From: Hippasteria phrygiana
Taxonomy: Eukaryota > Echinodermata > Asteroidea > Valvatida > Goniasteridae
DNA length: 64,000 bases
Reading direction: 5' to 3'
NCBI GenBank assembly: GCA_037893225.1
Contig: JAZGUH010000112.1
Location: 1,984,001-2,048,000 of the forward strand
Shown here one piece after another: positions 31,737 to 41,028 of this stretch. A model generated the notes under the pieces. It was not told the DNA's origin. It saw only the letters and a list, made by a program, of their open reading frames with translations, and ran no database searches. Position 1 is the first letter of the stretch, and each line of letters starts with the position of its first letter. The translations under genes and the position numbers were made by a program.

Positions 31737-33377
31737 TTGGTTGTTCCACCCGAGTTGTACTCAGCTACAACGTCCAGACCTGTCTTGTATGAGGGCGAAC
31801 TCCCTGGAATTCCTCCATCGGTCTTACCATCTTATTCGTTCTCGGAGCTAGCCTCTATGCAGAAGGCTGATGAGGTATTAGGCAAGGTTTGGGAGATGTG
31901 GGATCACCATTGGGAGCCTGGGCAGGACCTTCCACTAGGATCAGGTAGTGGCTTGAAGGGTTGGATTCGAGAATGGCCGCGGTTGGTGGAAAGCAACGGT
32001 GTATTGTACAGATCGGCAGAGGAGCCTGGTTTCGGACTGGTGTACCAGTTCCTGGTTCCTAGGTGTCTTCGTAGTGCTATTCTAGAAGCGGCACACGACC
32101 AGTGGGGTCATCAGGGTGTTGGGAGGACGTCGGCCTTCATAAAAAGGCGCTGCTACTGGCTTGGTGTAACGGGTCATGTCCATGAGCATATTAGGAGTTG
32201 CTTCCAGTGCACCGTAGCTAAGGCTCCGACTCCGAAAGTCCGTCCGCCAATGAGACACATTCTAGCCTTCAGGCCTTTGGAACGGTTGGCCATTGACTTT
32301 GTGAAGTTGGATCCTGGTCGTGGTGGGCGGGAAGATGTATTAGTGATGACAGACTCTTTCACGAAATTCGCCATGGCTGTGCCTTGCCGAGACCAAACGG
32401 CCCCAACCGTCGCTCATGTACTGCGTGACCACTGGTTTGTTCACTACGGAGTCCCCGCGCAAATACATTCCGACCAGGGGCGAAATTTCGAGAGTCGTGT
32501 TATTCGAGAGTTGTGTACACTTTATGGCATTGCAAAGACGCGAACTAGTCCGTATCATCCACAGGGGAACGGACAAACCGAAAGGTTTAACCGTACCCTC
32601 TGTGGGCTGATAAAGTCACTCGAAAGTAAAAAGCGGAACCAGTGGCCAGAGCTCCTGCAACATTTAGTTTTCATGTACAACTCAACACCTCATAGTGTCA
32701 CTGGTTATACGCCATACACCCTCATGTTCGGGCGGGAACCGATGGTCCCCCTTGATCACCTGCTTAGCAGAACACACAACAGTTGGGAGGAAAGTATAGT
32801 CGCGCAGCAGGCTAAGTTTATCCAGAGCGTGCATAAGATAGCTGCAGATCGGTTGAGGCGTGCTGCGGATGCAAACAAAAGGCAGTATGACAAGAGGGCC
32901 AAGGCTCATCCGCTGGCAGTTGGGGACCGAGTACTGATGAAACAGCATGCCTTCAAGCAGAGACACAAGTTGGAGAACCACTTCAAGGAGGATCAGTACG
33001 TGGTTGTCCGGTGCAATGCCGAACGGGATCTATTTGCAGTTACACAGGCTCTCGGAGGGCCCGAAAAATGGGTTAACAGAGGGTCACTGGTACTGGATCC
33101 AAGAGGCATGCTACCAGCACTGAAGTCAGATGAGCCACTGTGTAATTTACCACAGCCTGACAATTGCAGTACATCAGGTCTTAGTTCAGAGGGCAGTGAA
33201 TCTGACTCGGATGATGACTGGGTCATCGCTGCTCCAGCGGATTTGACTCAACGTCTCAAAGTTCTTGTTGTGGATGAAAAACCCACAGAATGTCAGCCAA
33301 CAAAGGAACCAGAAGTCCGTCGCTCTGAGCGGCTGAGGCGTAAGAGGTCAGGTCGTTGGCCCGATGAAATAACATAG
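31737..33377 (+). CDS. pol: Gypsy-2 integrase part of pol
   Basis: 546 codons from 31737, with similarity continuing upstream to about 31700. HHCC zinc finger with H120/H125 and C155/C158. Catalytic D187, D246 and E282 in a D,D35E arrangement (DFVKLDPGRGG, HSDQGRNFES, GNGQTERFNRT). The GPY/F-like C-terminal region is followed by an acidic Ser-rich stretch and a basic tail (RRSERLRRKRSGR). It inserts the cDNA into the genome. Broken from the preceding RT frame only at the C8 run near 31695-31702. Confidence 0.92.
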   Translation: MVVPPELYSATTSRPVLYEGELPGIPPSVLPSYSFSELASMQKADEVLGKVWEMWDHHWEPGQDLPLGSGSGLKGWIREWPRLVESNGVLYRSAEEPGFGLVYQFLVPRCLRSAILEAAHDQWGHQGVGRTSAFIKRRCYWLGVTGHVHEHIRSCFQCTVAKAPTPKVRPPMRHILAFRPLERLAIDFVKLDPGRGGREDVLVMTDSFTKFAMAVPCRDQTAPTVAHVLRDHWFVHYGVPAQIHSDQGRNFESRVIRELCTLYGIAKTRTSPYHPQGNGQTERFNRTLCGLIKSLESKKRNQWPELLQHLVFMYNSTPHSVTGYTPYTLMFGREPMVPLDHLLSRTHNSWEESIVAQQAKFIQSVHKIAADRLRRAADANKRQYDKRAKAHPLAVGDRVLMKQHAFKQRHKLENHFKEDQYVVVRCNAERDLFAVTQALGGPEKWVNRGSLVLDPRGMLPALKSDEPLCNLPQPDNCSTSGLSSEGSESDSDDDWVIAAPADLTQRLKVLVVDEKPTECQPTKEPEVRRSERLRRKRSGRWPDEIT

Positions 33378-34483
33378 TGGTACACTAGAAATATGATGCT
33401 GGGGTGAGATGGCTTGAGATGCGTGTCTTTTGTACGAACGCGTAGGGTCTGTAGAATCAATTGGGGTCGTGAGAGGGTTGCCTGTCGACATATTTATGTG
33501 TTGCAGGACATGAATACACTTACTCTTGATCCCTGGCTACAGTAAATTTTCCGCGCACTGAGCTCAACAATGATCACTCCCACATTATCTGCAATTAAGA
33601 TTGATAAGGGCCAGTGGGTGTGCGCGTTATCAGTTGTATGCGGGGACGCCGTGCAGATCACACCCAATCACAGATTATTATAGCTTGTTAAAATTGCTGC
33701 TTATACCTTTTATGAGCATGTGATCTCCAGCTCAAATTGCTACCCCTCAACGTAACGTTTCTTGTAGGGAAATTTAGGCTGCCTGCGTCATAATACTTTT
33801 GTGTTATGTTTCAGGACATAGACCAAACCATCTTTTGACTCTGCTGTAGCAACGGAGATTCCCAGATTTGCCTCTAAAATGATGTTTTGGTGGAGGAAAA
33901 TAATTAGACACAACTGCCAGTGAAGCTGATCCGTCGCTATTGATATTGTTTATTTGGCTCTTATCCATTTGACGTTTACAATTGTTATACATGTACACAT
34001 GTTCAGCTCCTTTAAATTATTTATTGCCATTTGTAGAGGTTTTGATAAACCGTGGCAATATATGGGTTTGCCTAATTATGATCAGTTTAGAAGCGATTGC
34101 GTAATAAATATTGATTACTGATTATCTTTCTTGAAGACAGTTATTAAAGTATAAAGCATTTACTCTTTGTATTCTCTAGATTGTACCGATAATCATTGTG
34201 AGTTGTACACCTATTCCTGGCAGACAGTCAGTGATTAATCGACTTCCAACAGAAAGTTTGTGGAAATCTTAAGGGGTTTTGGCTTTCAATATATATTAAA
34301 TGTATGTTAGCCACGACAGTATATGATTATTGACTTACCATTCAATAGATACATTGTAATTAAGCGTGAACACAGCAGTGCTATTTGTTTTAATTTGTTT
34401 GGTGTAAGCCTACATCTGATTATTTCTACATTAGATTTTAGTTTGAGTTTTGATTTATCCAAGTGCCTTTATAGTTGTACATA
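33378..34483 (+). other. Gypsy-2 spacer between integrase and SGNH ORF
   Basis: 1.1 kb without a supported gene. AT-rich, with only short frames. Confidence 0.5.
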
Positions 34484-35017
34484 ATGTCTGACAAGCGTAA
34501 CATATATATTTATGGGTACTCGTTCCCAGTCAGGCTTGCCAGAGAGGCAGGAAGGCGAGCCATTTCCATTGAAAGCCTGCTGGGGGTGTCAGAACGTTGT
34601 TCTGTTCAAATAGAGGGGCACCCGGGGCTTACATACCCCCGGGTCTTTGGCAGTCCAGATCACTATTTTAGAGGGATTAGGGGTTCTGGTCGACTAGACT
34701 TACTATGTGTAGACCTGGGGACAAATGATTTATGTAGTCCGGATTGTACTCCTACGGTAGTAGTCGAAAGCACTCTGAAATTCATCCAAGAGTTGACAGC
34801 CCGTAACATCCGCCCACGCAAAATTGTCTTTCTTTCAGTCATTCAAAGATCAAAAATAACGAGACAAAACCAAGTGTCGGTAAAAACTTTCAACCATCGT
34901 GTTCGACGATTCAATAGATCATTAGCTAGAGCCCTTTCAGCAAGCCCCCTTGATGTGTATCTATATCCACAGCGAAGAACTAATTATCCCAAATACTTGG
35001 TGGATGGCTGCCACTAA
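34484..35017 (+). CDS. SGNH/GDSL-type hydrolase ORF of Gypsy-2
   Basis: 177 codons from ATG 34484 (MSDKRNIYIYGYSFPVRL); the frame upstream has only a non-ATG start. Block I is I-Y-G-Y-S-F, with Tyr where the family has Asp in G-D-S. Block III is VDLGTNDLCSPD, with the G-x-N-D core. Block V is YLVDGCH, immediately before the stop. The stop after the catalytic His seems to be a small frame change, because an R-D-I-I-type helix follows in another frame to about 35079. SGNH hydrolases are serine esterases or lipases; here the substrate is unknown. The ORF occupies the position of env, and a decayed homolog lies at the same place in Gypsy-1, so it looks like a lineage trait rather than chance capture. 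Confidence 0.72.
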   Translation: MSDKRNIYIYGYSFPVRLAREAGRRAISIESLLGVSERCSVQIEGHPGLTYPRVFGSPDHYFRGIRGSGRLDLLCVDLGTNDLCSPDCTPTVVVESTLKFIQELTARNIRPRKIVFLSVIQRSKITRQNQVSVKTFNHRVRRFNRSLARALSASPLDVYLYPQRRTNYPKYLVDGCH

Positions 35018-35079
35018 TAACTGTCGAGGGCATGGATAAATATATAGCTCAGTTGCGGGATATAATTGTCCACCATGTT

Positions 35080-35878
35080 TAAGATGTACATAATTATATA
35101 GCTAGATCACTTGGTCCATTAGAGTAAAGCTGCTATGTCCGTGCTCTATCTGAGGGTTTAGAGGTAATGGGTTCCCCTACTGAAGAATCGTGGGAGGACT
35201 GTTTTGAACAAAAGAAAAGCGATTACTACACTGTGCACGTCTTTTTGTTCTTTCTAAAATATAGTTTCATTATGTGCTATGCGTGAAAGATTGATAAATT
35301 GTTTAATGTTGCCAGGTTGCCAGTTCAGTTTGCGAATGTGTGTTTCGGGGTGCTACGCCCAGGGGGCACGGACACGGCATCTTTAAATTTAGAGTACAGA
35401 CTGTGTTTGCTCTTGACGTTTGTCTAAGAGATATTATGCACTGTCTTGTCCTCGCATATTACACAAAACCTAAATCTATTAAGGCCTTGTATAACGTTTT
35501 TTTTTACAAAGGGCGTTTGTTATATTTATATATTCATGTGTTTATTAAGGGAAAAAAGAAAGTCTGGAAGGAACAGTTTTTAAACCCTTTTTGTACTCGA
35601 CGTTTTAAAGGATGTAAGGTCGATACGTTGTTATACATTATTGGCGTCGGTGTCAAGTGTTCACCGAGAAAAGAACAAAATGGGTTCTGGAATTATTTGC
35701 ATGACATGGATGTAGATGGGTAAATGTATCTCTCTTAATCGCCATTTAAACCTGGTAATATTTGGTTGGAAGATGTAGAAGACTAAATTAGTGAGATTAC
35801 AATGTCAGTCCATACTTAAGTGCAATTACGTCAATGAGATTAGCTATTCGAGGGCGCATAGCCTTAAAGCAGGGAAAT
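35080..35878 (+). other. Gypsy-2 3' untranslated region
   Basis: No recognised gene. A 127-codon frame (35340-35723) lacks an ATG near its start and shows no motif. A purine-rich AAAGCAGGGAAA stretch lies just before the 3' LTR and probably serves as the polypurine tract. Confidence 0.5.
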
Positions 35879-36989
35879 TGTGGGGAACTGGAAGTATTTG
35901 CTTTTAATGTGTTTAGGCGGCTGGAACGGAGAATACCATTTCGTGCCTGGTAACATTCAAGTTTAAGTGGAGTTCTTCCGCCCATTATAATAAGTCCCCA
36001 TTGTTGCATGTGGGTGCACTTGACGGAGCGCATTGATTTTGAGCCTTGCGACCGCTGGTGATAGGGCCCTTGGCCCGAGCTCTTTCTTTTCCCGTCAATT
36101 TTGGCTGTGTGCTGGTGAATCTGGTCGCATCAAACTTTTCCTTTTTGGGGGCTAAGCCTGCAACTTTTTGGGGATCACACCACCTTGACCTAAACAGGTA
36201 TGAATCGTAGCTTCAGTTAGTGTGATTTATTTGTAAACTAGTGACTGCATTTCCACAATCGGCGCTGGTTTTGTGCGTCTTAAGTAAATCTTGACGAGGT
36301 CTTTTACGTGCACATTTTATATGCTCACGTACGTACGTATTGTATTGTGTTCCAATGTGCGTGTATTATTGTATCAGGTCTCGTGTGCGCGATGTTATGC
36401 CATATGGGTGACCTCTGATCTTCGTCATTGTTGTCTGGCCTGCTAGCCTTGACTGCAGTCGCAATACCTAATCTGGGTGCCGCATCATTTTCAAGTATAT
36501 TTATACATGTAGTACATGCATGATTATCCTTGAGTATACTTATTTGATCTTTTGTTATACTGACAGTGTACTCTAGCATACTATGGCACAGGTTTAATTT
36601 ATTTTTATCGCAGACCTTACCATCCTGGGTGATTGTAAAGCATGTGACACACCTCATCTGTCTCATACCACAGGGACATACTTTTGTGTTGGGTGAGTAG
36701 GATTGTTTATAGTCACCAATATAATTACATGTGATTATAATTAATTAAGTTAAAGCTTATGAAACATACCACACGATATAAAGTGTGATTACCAATTTAT
36801 CCGAGTTATTTTATTCTGCTTTTGCAGGGGTTTCTTTTTATGGCTAACATTAAATAAAACACCGATTGAACCCTACTCAAGTGCATCGGCCTGATAGTGT
36901 TCTTCCCCGGGTCCGGGGATCGTCTCCCCTCCCCCTGTCCGTGCATACGTGTGGACAACAACTAGAGCACGCCCTCGCGTGTCACTACA
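35879..36989 (+). repeat. Gypsy-2 3' LTR
   Basis: 1111 bp, same TGTGGGG ... ACTACA ends as the 5' LTR, short C-rich patch instead of the long poly-C. Followed by the GTAA duplication. Confidence 0.95.
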
Positions 36990-37443
36990 GTAAAAAAACT
37001 GCATTCGCATAATTCATATTATAATGTCCTACAAGTTCACCATCAGCTATGGGATGCCAACTACTGGGTAGACTCAACACTTTTTGAGTATGTAGATCGA
37101 AATTAATCCTAACATCTTTATCTTCCGATATTATACCGACATTAAACATAATTTTTTTATTAATCTTGTCCGCGGAAACTACAATAAAAGTTAATTTATT
37201 AAATTCAGCTATTAACTCATCGATATCATAATTTGCAGCTGGAATTACCATTTCACCGTTAGTTGCATCTCGTCTGGCAAATATTTGCCATCCTATAGTC
37301 ATACGTTGAGTTATATTATAAAAACCGACGGTAAATATCGCGTTGTTTAAACTCGTACAGTAATCTCCCTTGGAGTTATCTATAGGTTTTGATAAATTAA
37401 ACGTTTGTTCGTTACCGGCCATTTCAAAAACGTGCGATTCCAT
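36990..37443 (-). pseudogene. 5' part of the Maverick gene split by Gypsy-2
   Basis: Starts at ATG 37443 (MESHVFEMAGNEQTFNLSKP) and runs into the Gypsy-2 junction after about 150 codons; the remainder is at 25930-26202. The sequence alternates short hydrophobic strands with polar turns (F-T-V-G-F-Y-N-I, V-I-P-A-A-N-Y-D-I, L-L-type segments), as expected for a beta-rich virion protein. A nearly identical start (MESHVFEMASNEQTFNLSKP) opens the tandem paralog at 38165. It does not resemble Maverick integrase, ATPase, polymerase or protease. Its function is unknown; a penton or minor capsid role is only inference. Confidence 0.75.
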
Positions 37444-37476
37444 TTTAATAAAGCGTAAAAAATCTTCAAAAATCGA

Positions 37477-38165
37477 TTAAAATTTACCAATCGTCAAGTT
37501 AAAACTAATCTGTTTTCCTCGATTATTGATTAAAGTACCGTCGCGGTCTTTGATACTAAAGCTAAGTTGGTTTATCCTATCGCCCGCGAGTCTACGAGCG
37601 GTTAATCTTATACGCTCGATAATCGTATTATCTCTTTTCGTTATCGGTATAACGTGTAACAAGTGCGTGCCCCTTCCGTTATAGAAATTATTAGACGTAG
37701 ATAACTGATCGCAATGTAAAAATACTGTATCGATAGGCGTTGTATTACACAGCCCTACGTAATCTACGCCAAAAACTTTTTTTTTTTCTAATATCCCCAA
37801 CAATTGTTTAATCTTTTTATCGAAGCGTATAACGTTATTTTCTTCCGTTATATAAAAAGATATCTTTTTATTAAGTTTATCTACAGAGACTTCTAACCAA
37901 ACTAATTTACTAAGTCTATCTCCGATCCAATCTATATCGTAATATCCGGCCGGAATAAAAAATTTACCATCCGTACTACCCGTTTTTTCCCCCGTGTTTG
38001 GATCGATTTGATTTATAGCATAGGAAATTTTGGTATATTATAAAACCCCGCGGTAAATATCGCGCTGTTTAAACTTATACAGTAATCTCCCTTGGAGTTA
38101 TCTATAGGTTTTGATAAATTAAACGTTTGTTCGTTACTGGCCATTTCAAAAACGTGCGATTCCAT
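37477..38165 (-). pseudogene. Tandem paralog of the split gene
   Basis: ATG at 38165; the first 40 codons are almost identical to those of the gene at 37443. An in-frame stop follows G-F-Y-N-I-P about 38025-38040, after which the similarity continues in a different frame to 37477. The C-terminal half contains STSNNFYNGRGTHLLHVIP and IKDRDGTLINNRG. The first 40 codons are much more alike (2-3 differences) than the C-terminal halves, suggesting gene conversion or a duplicated 5' end. Its start codon is 39 bp from that of the divergent gene at 38205. Confidence 0.72.
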
Positions 38166-38204
38166 TTTAAATCTTATTTAATTTATTATAAATAAGATAT
38201 AAAA
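38166..38204. promoter_or_regulatory. 39-bp divergent promoter candidate
   Basis: The whole space between the start codons of two divergent Maverick genes is 39 bp and entirely A/T except for two bases, with TATTATAAATAAGATATAAA. TATA-like elements are present in both directions. Confidence 0.5.
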
Positions 38205-39209
38205 ATGAAATTCGCTCAATTTGTAAAATTTTTAGACGTTAATAATCAATGCTCTAGATATCGTGAATCTAGCTAGAGGTCACGACGGTAGCAACAAGTA
38301 CGAAGCAATTACCCCGGAGAGTACCCCGTTGAGTCAACTTAACATCATCGTAAACGCTAACACGCACGCGAGTTTTATCGCTAATTTAGCGGATATATTT
38401 AGCGCTTATAAAATGTCCGACATAAAAACGACGAACCGGTCGAACGTTATGCATCGGACCCGATGACGTTTTATCAAAATCAACTCAACTTTGCATTTTG
38501 GTGCGCAACTTCGGGTTGCGGTGTAGGACTAGACTTATTTCTACATGAAAACCCCGTAATATCGGCTTTATTCAAGTTTCACGTATATTTCACGATCAGA
38601 AAGATACTTTACTTTCTAAAATGTCCAGTTCCAAACGACGATGCATTCGACGATCTAAACAATAGCATCGATCACGGTGCTTATACTAATACTTGTCAAC
38701 GCTTTAAAATCGATCCAAATGTGAGTTTTAAACAGACCGTAGACTTAGCATCAGCGGGTCTAGGTACTGCGTACTATTACGATAGAGACTCGCATCAATA
38801 TTTACCGGTGCCCGGTATAGATTATACGCCTTATAAGCAAGACTTAGATCAACAACCTGGTGGTGGTTACAACATGGGTTTTACCACGCCGGATGATACG
38901 TATATTCACGGTAAGTACACCGTCATGTATATCAGACAATCCGTAGACGTTGTACGACTTGGTTTTAGAAATTTTATACGTCAGAAGAGCTCGTTTACCG
39001 ACGTTGGTATAGAATACATAAACGAAAGCGTGAGAACGTACGTGTACGCCATACTTGGCGCGCAAGCCCAAACAAAAACGAGTATACTAACTGCGGGTAC
39101 TGGATTAGATGCTCAAAGACAATTTGAAAATATAGTAGAAGGCGTTATAAATAGCCCTACGGATCTAGAAGCTTCTATAACCAGATTTCAAGCCCCGGAT
39201 TATACTTGA
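38205..39209 (+). pseudogene. Maverick gene of unknown function (WCATSGCGVG motif), frameshifted
   Basis: ATG 38205 opens MKFAQFVKFLDVNNQ. The frame changes near 38262 (then 38263-38466), and again near 38463, where the remaining 248 codons run to 39209. The last part contains NQLNFAFWCATSGCGVG, GGGYNMGFTTPDDTYIHGK and a C-terminal A-Q-A-Q-T-K-T region. I do not recognise the family by name. The position between the split gene and the proline-rich gene, and the glycine- and aromatic-rich composition, suggest a virion component. Two frame changes make it a pseudogene in this copy. Confidence 0.65.
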
Positions 39210-39220
39210 TTCCATCAAAT

Positions 39221-39697
39221 ATGGAGCTTTTAGTCGGTATTCATCGAGGTTATAATAATAATATACAGATAGCTACGCCAGATTCATCGATAGGATTAAA
39301 TATCAATTTGAACTCAGACGTACACCCTCCACCGACCCCTGCACCAACCCCGCCACCTACACCTACACCACCGCCACCAACCCCTGCACCTACACCACAA
39401 ACCCCAACACCCCCACCAACCCCAACACCAACACCTACACCACCCCCACCCTCTCCTGTAAAAAAGAGTCGTACAGTAACCCAGCAGTATTTTGACCCGC
39501 CACCAACCCCTACACCACCGCCAACTCTAATCTCAGACGTACCCCCTCCGCCAGACTCGCACGAACAAGAAAAAACTGCTTTAGTTGTTGGTTTAATGGC
39601 CGCTGCTGGGGTTGGGTATCTAGCTGTCCAGGATTCTAGCTGTCCAGGATTCGTCGTTCTTTTTTTTTTATCGTATACATTTCTAAGCTCCAAATAG
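39221..39697 (+). CDS. Proline/threonine-rich protein with C-terminal membrane segment
   Basis: ATG 39221 (MELLVGIHRGYNNNIQI) begins 12 bases after the preceding stop. Residues about 37-115 are dominated by PTP and PPP repeats (a degenerate CCA-ACC array), then K-K-S-R-T and more PTP. A hydrophobic segment T-A-L-V-V-G-L-M-A-A-A-G-V-G-Y-L-A-V comes near the end. The 3' end overlaps the convergent integrase by about 60 bp, and a short direct repeat (CTAGCTGTCCAGGATT twice) there may have altered the natural C-terminus. Similar proline-rich linker plus TM proteins occur twice more in this element (44145). Function unknown; possibly a virion membrane or stalk protein. Confidence 0.6.
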   Translation: MELLVGIHRGYNNNIQIATPDSSIGLNINLNSDVHPPPTPAPTPPPTPTPPPPTPAPTPQTPTPPPTPTPTPTPPPPSPVKKSRTVTQQYFDPPPTPTPPPTLISDVPPPPDSHEQEKTALVVGLMAAAGVGYLAVQDSSCPGFVVLFFLSYTFLSSK

Positions 39698-40532
39698 GAT
39701 CGGTAGCTCTTCTTCTAACGTCTTTTTCGAGCTCTCCAGGAGCGTAAAGATATCTAACGATATCATCATTTACGCTTAAAAGTTCTTCGGGGGCCAAGAG
39801 CCCCGAAGAACTCACTAACTGAGACATAGCCAATTTAGGAGTTAACGGCTCGCCTTTCATAGTCGATATCAATCTAGTTTCTTCGTCGTTTAACGCTTTT
39901 ATAACATCGGGCAATATTTTTACCCACGCGCGGCTACGCTCGGTAGGCTCTAACATTTCTTGAGCGTATTGATGGCCGAATAATCTTTCGGCCAAAGTAC
40001 GATTAAATCTTTCTACTATACCTTGAGCTCTATGATTACCAACCTCGCCTCTTTGTACTACTACTTGTCGAGTACGCATCAAAGTATTAAATTCAGCCAT
40101 AAATTCTGTACCGGGATCTACTTTTATAGTTTTAGGCCAAGACAAGGCCGATCTTTTGTAAATCTTTTTTAACGCCTCTACAACTTGAGTACTCGTTTTA
40201 TTCGTCAAGGGTTCAGCTTCTTTATATCGAGTGGCCACATCAACGATTGTCAACGCGTATTTATAAGTTTTCCGTCTAACTACATCGTGAGGTAGATATA
40301 ACAGATCCGCTTGATGCATTTCATTGGGTAATCCTATAACCTTATTGAGGCTCGTAGGTCTCGGAATAGTACTGGGGGCCGGCAAATAAATTTGCCACAT
40401 GGCTTGTTTTCTTAACCAATTTCTAACGGCTGACTCGGGTACATTGGCTTTTAACGATAATTTTTTTATGGCGCCTGTACCTTTCCAATATCCTCTAGGA
40501 CTGTAAAATATTTTACTTAATTTTGTTTCCAT
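39636..40532 (-). CDS. int: Maverick integrase (retroviral-type DDE)
   Basis: 298 codons, open from ATG 40532. N-terminal helical DNA-binding region (KLSLKANVPESAVRNWLRKQ) resembling a helix-turn-helix. Catalytic core: D76 (EMHQADLLYLP), D139 (IKVDPGTEF) and E174 (QGIVERFNRTLAERLF), a D,D34E spacing. The C-terminal region is basic with W-S-L-E-M-Y and a lysine/arginine-rich end. Maverick integrases join the TIR ends to host DNA and produce short duplications. It is transcribed away from the gene at 40554, with only 21 bp between the two start codons. No break seen. Confidence 0.93.
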   Translation of the reverse strand: METKLSKIFYSPRGYWKGTGAIKKLSLKANVPESAVRNWLRKQAMWQIYLPAPSTIPRPTSLNKVIGLPNEMHQADLLYLPHDVVRRKTYKYALTIVDVATRYKEAEPLTNKTSTQVVEALKKIYKRSALSWPKTIKVDPGTEFMAEFNTLMRTRQVVVQRGEVGNHRAQGIVERFNRTLAERLFGHQYAQEMLEPTERSRAWVKILPDVIKALNDEETRLISTMKGEPLTPKLAMSQLVSSSGLLAPEELLSVNDDIVRYLYAPGELEKDVRRRATDPIWSLEMYTIKKKERRILDS

Positions 40533-40553
40533 TTTATTAACGACTTATTAAAA
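40533..40553. promoter_or_regulatory. 21-bp divergent start region
   Basis: TTTATTAACGACTTATTAAAA separates the integrase ATG (minus) from the next plus-strand ATG. It is too short for a conventional promoter, so the promoters must overlap the genes. Confidence 0.45.
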
Positions 40554-40968
40554 ATGGTGAGTCTTTTAATTATGGGTGCTGGAGCTTTAATAAGCGCTGT
40601 GGCATTTAGCGGAACGAGCTTCGCCTTTTCTAAGATAGGAAAAAGCGGTGCGGACGAAGAACGTAAACGACACGATTTGGCTTTAGAACGATTAACTCAA
40701 GCTAAACGAGTGGGTGGAACAAAGAACCAGGTATCTGGATTATCTAAACGATCGACTACATAAAGAAGCCAGGGCTCAAAAAACATTTAAAAACGTAGAT
40801 GAGGCGTTGAGAGAATATAACGAAGTAACCAACTAAGACTTTCGATTACCTCGCGAACCTGTATTGTCGGACTTTTACGTACCCAGCGAAGATCAAAAAG
40901 ATGGTGAAATTGCATTTATCTTAGGAGGCACTGCTGTTTTAGGTTATTTAGTTTATAAATATGTTTAA
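40554..40968 (+). pseudogene. Small Maverick membrane protein, frameshifted
   Basis: ATG 40554 opens MVSLLIMGAGALISAVAFSG, a hydrophobic N-terminal segment, followed by a charged region (E-E-R-K-R-H-D-L-A-L-E). The frame changes near 40712, and the downstream frame contains LDYLNDRLHKEARAQKTF and an in-frame stop at about 40831. It resumes with FYVPSEDQKDGE and a second hydrophobic segment (I-L-G-G-T-A-V-L-G-Y) ending at 40968. Two membrane segments flanking a coiled-coil-like charged middle suggest a virion membrane protein. I recall similar uncharacterised proteins in invertebrate genomes but cannot name a function. Confidence 0.6.
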
Positions 40969-41028
40969 GTTTTTTGCTTTTAAAATTAAATTTTGTTTTT
41001 GTTTCGTTAAGTAAAATTAACGCAATTT

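Larger units (their letters stand above)
26208..36989 (+). mobile_element. Gypsy-2: Ty3/Gypsy LTR retrotransposon nested in the Maverick
   Basis: A full-length 10.8-kb element: LTRs 26208-27342 and 35879-36989, GTAA duplication on both sides (26204-26207, 36990-36993), leader, gag 28082-29137, pol in the same frame after one UAG, integrase after a frame change, and an SGNH-hydrolase ORF in the place where env would be. The LTRs differ at about nine bases and a few small indels by eye, so it is young compared with the Maverick it interrupts. The flanking Maverick sequence is continuous when the element is removed, confirmed by the paralog at about 37705. Confidence 0.95.

Noticed and set aside
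35340..35723. 127-codon ORF before the Gypsy-2 3' LTR
   Set aside because: No ATG near its start, no motif and no counterpart in Gypsy-1; left as untranslated region.
39250..39693. 147-codon glycine/valine-rich minus-strand ORF
   Set aside because: It is the antisense reading of the CCA-ACC proline repeat of the gene at 39221; no start context or motif.
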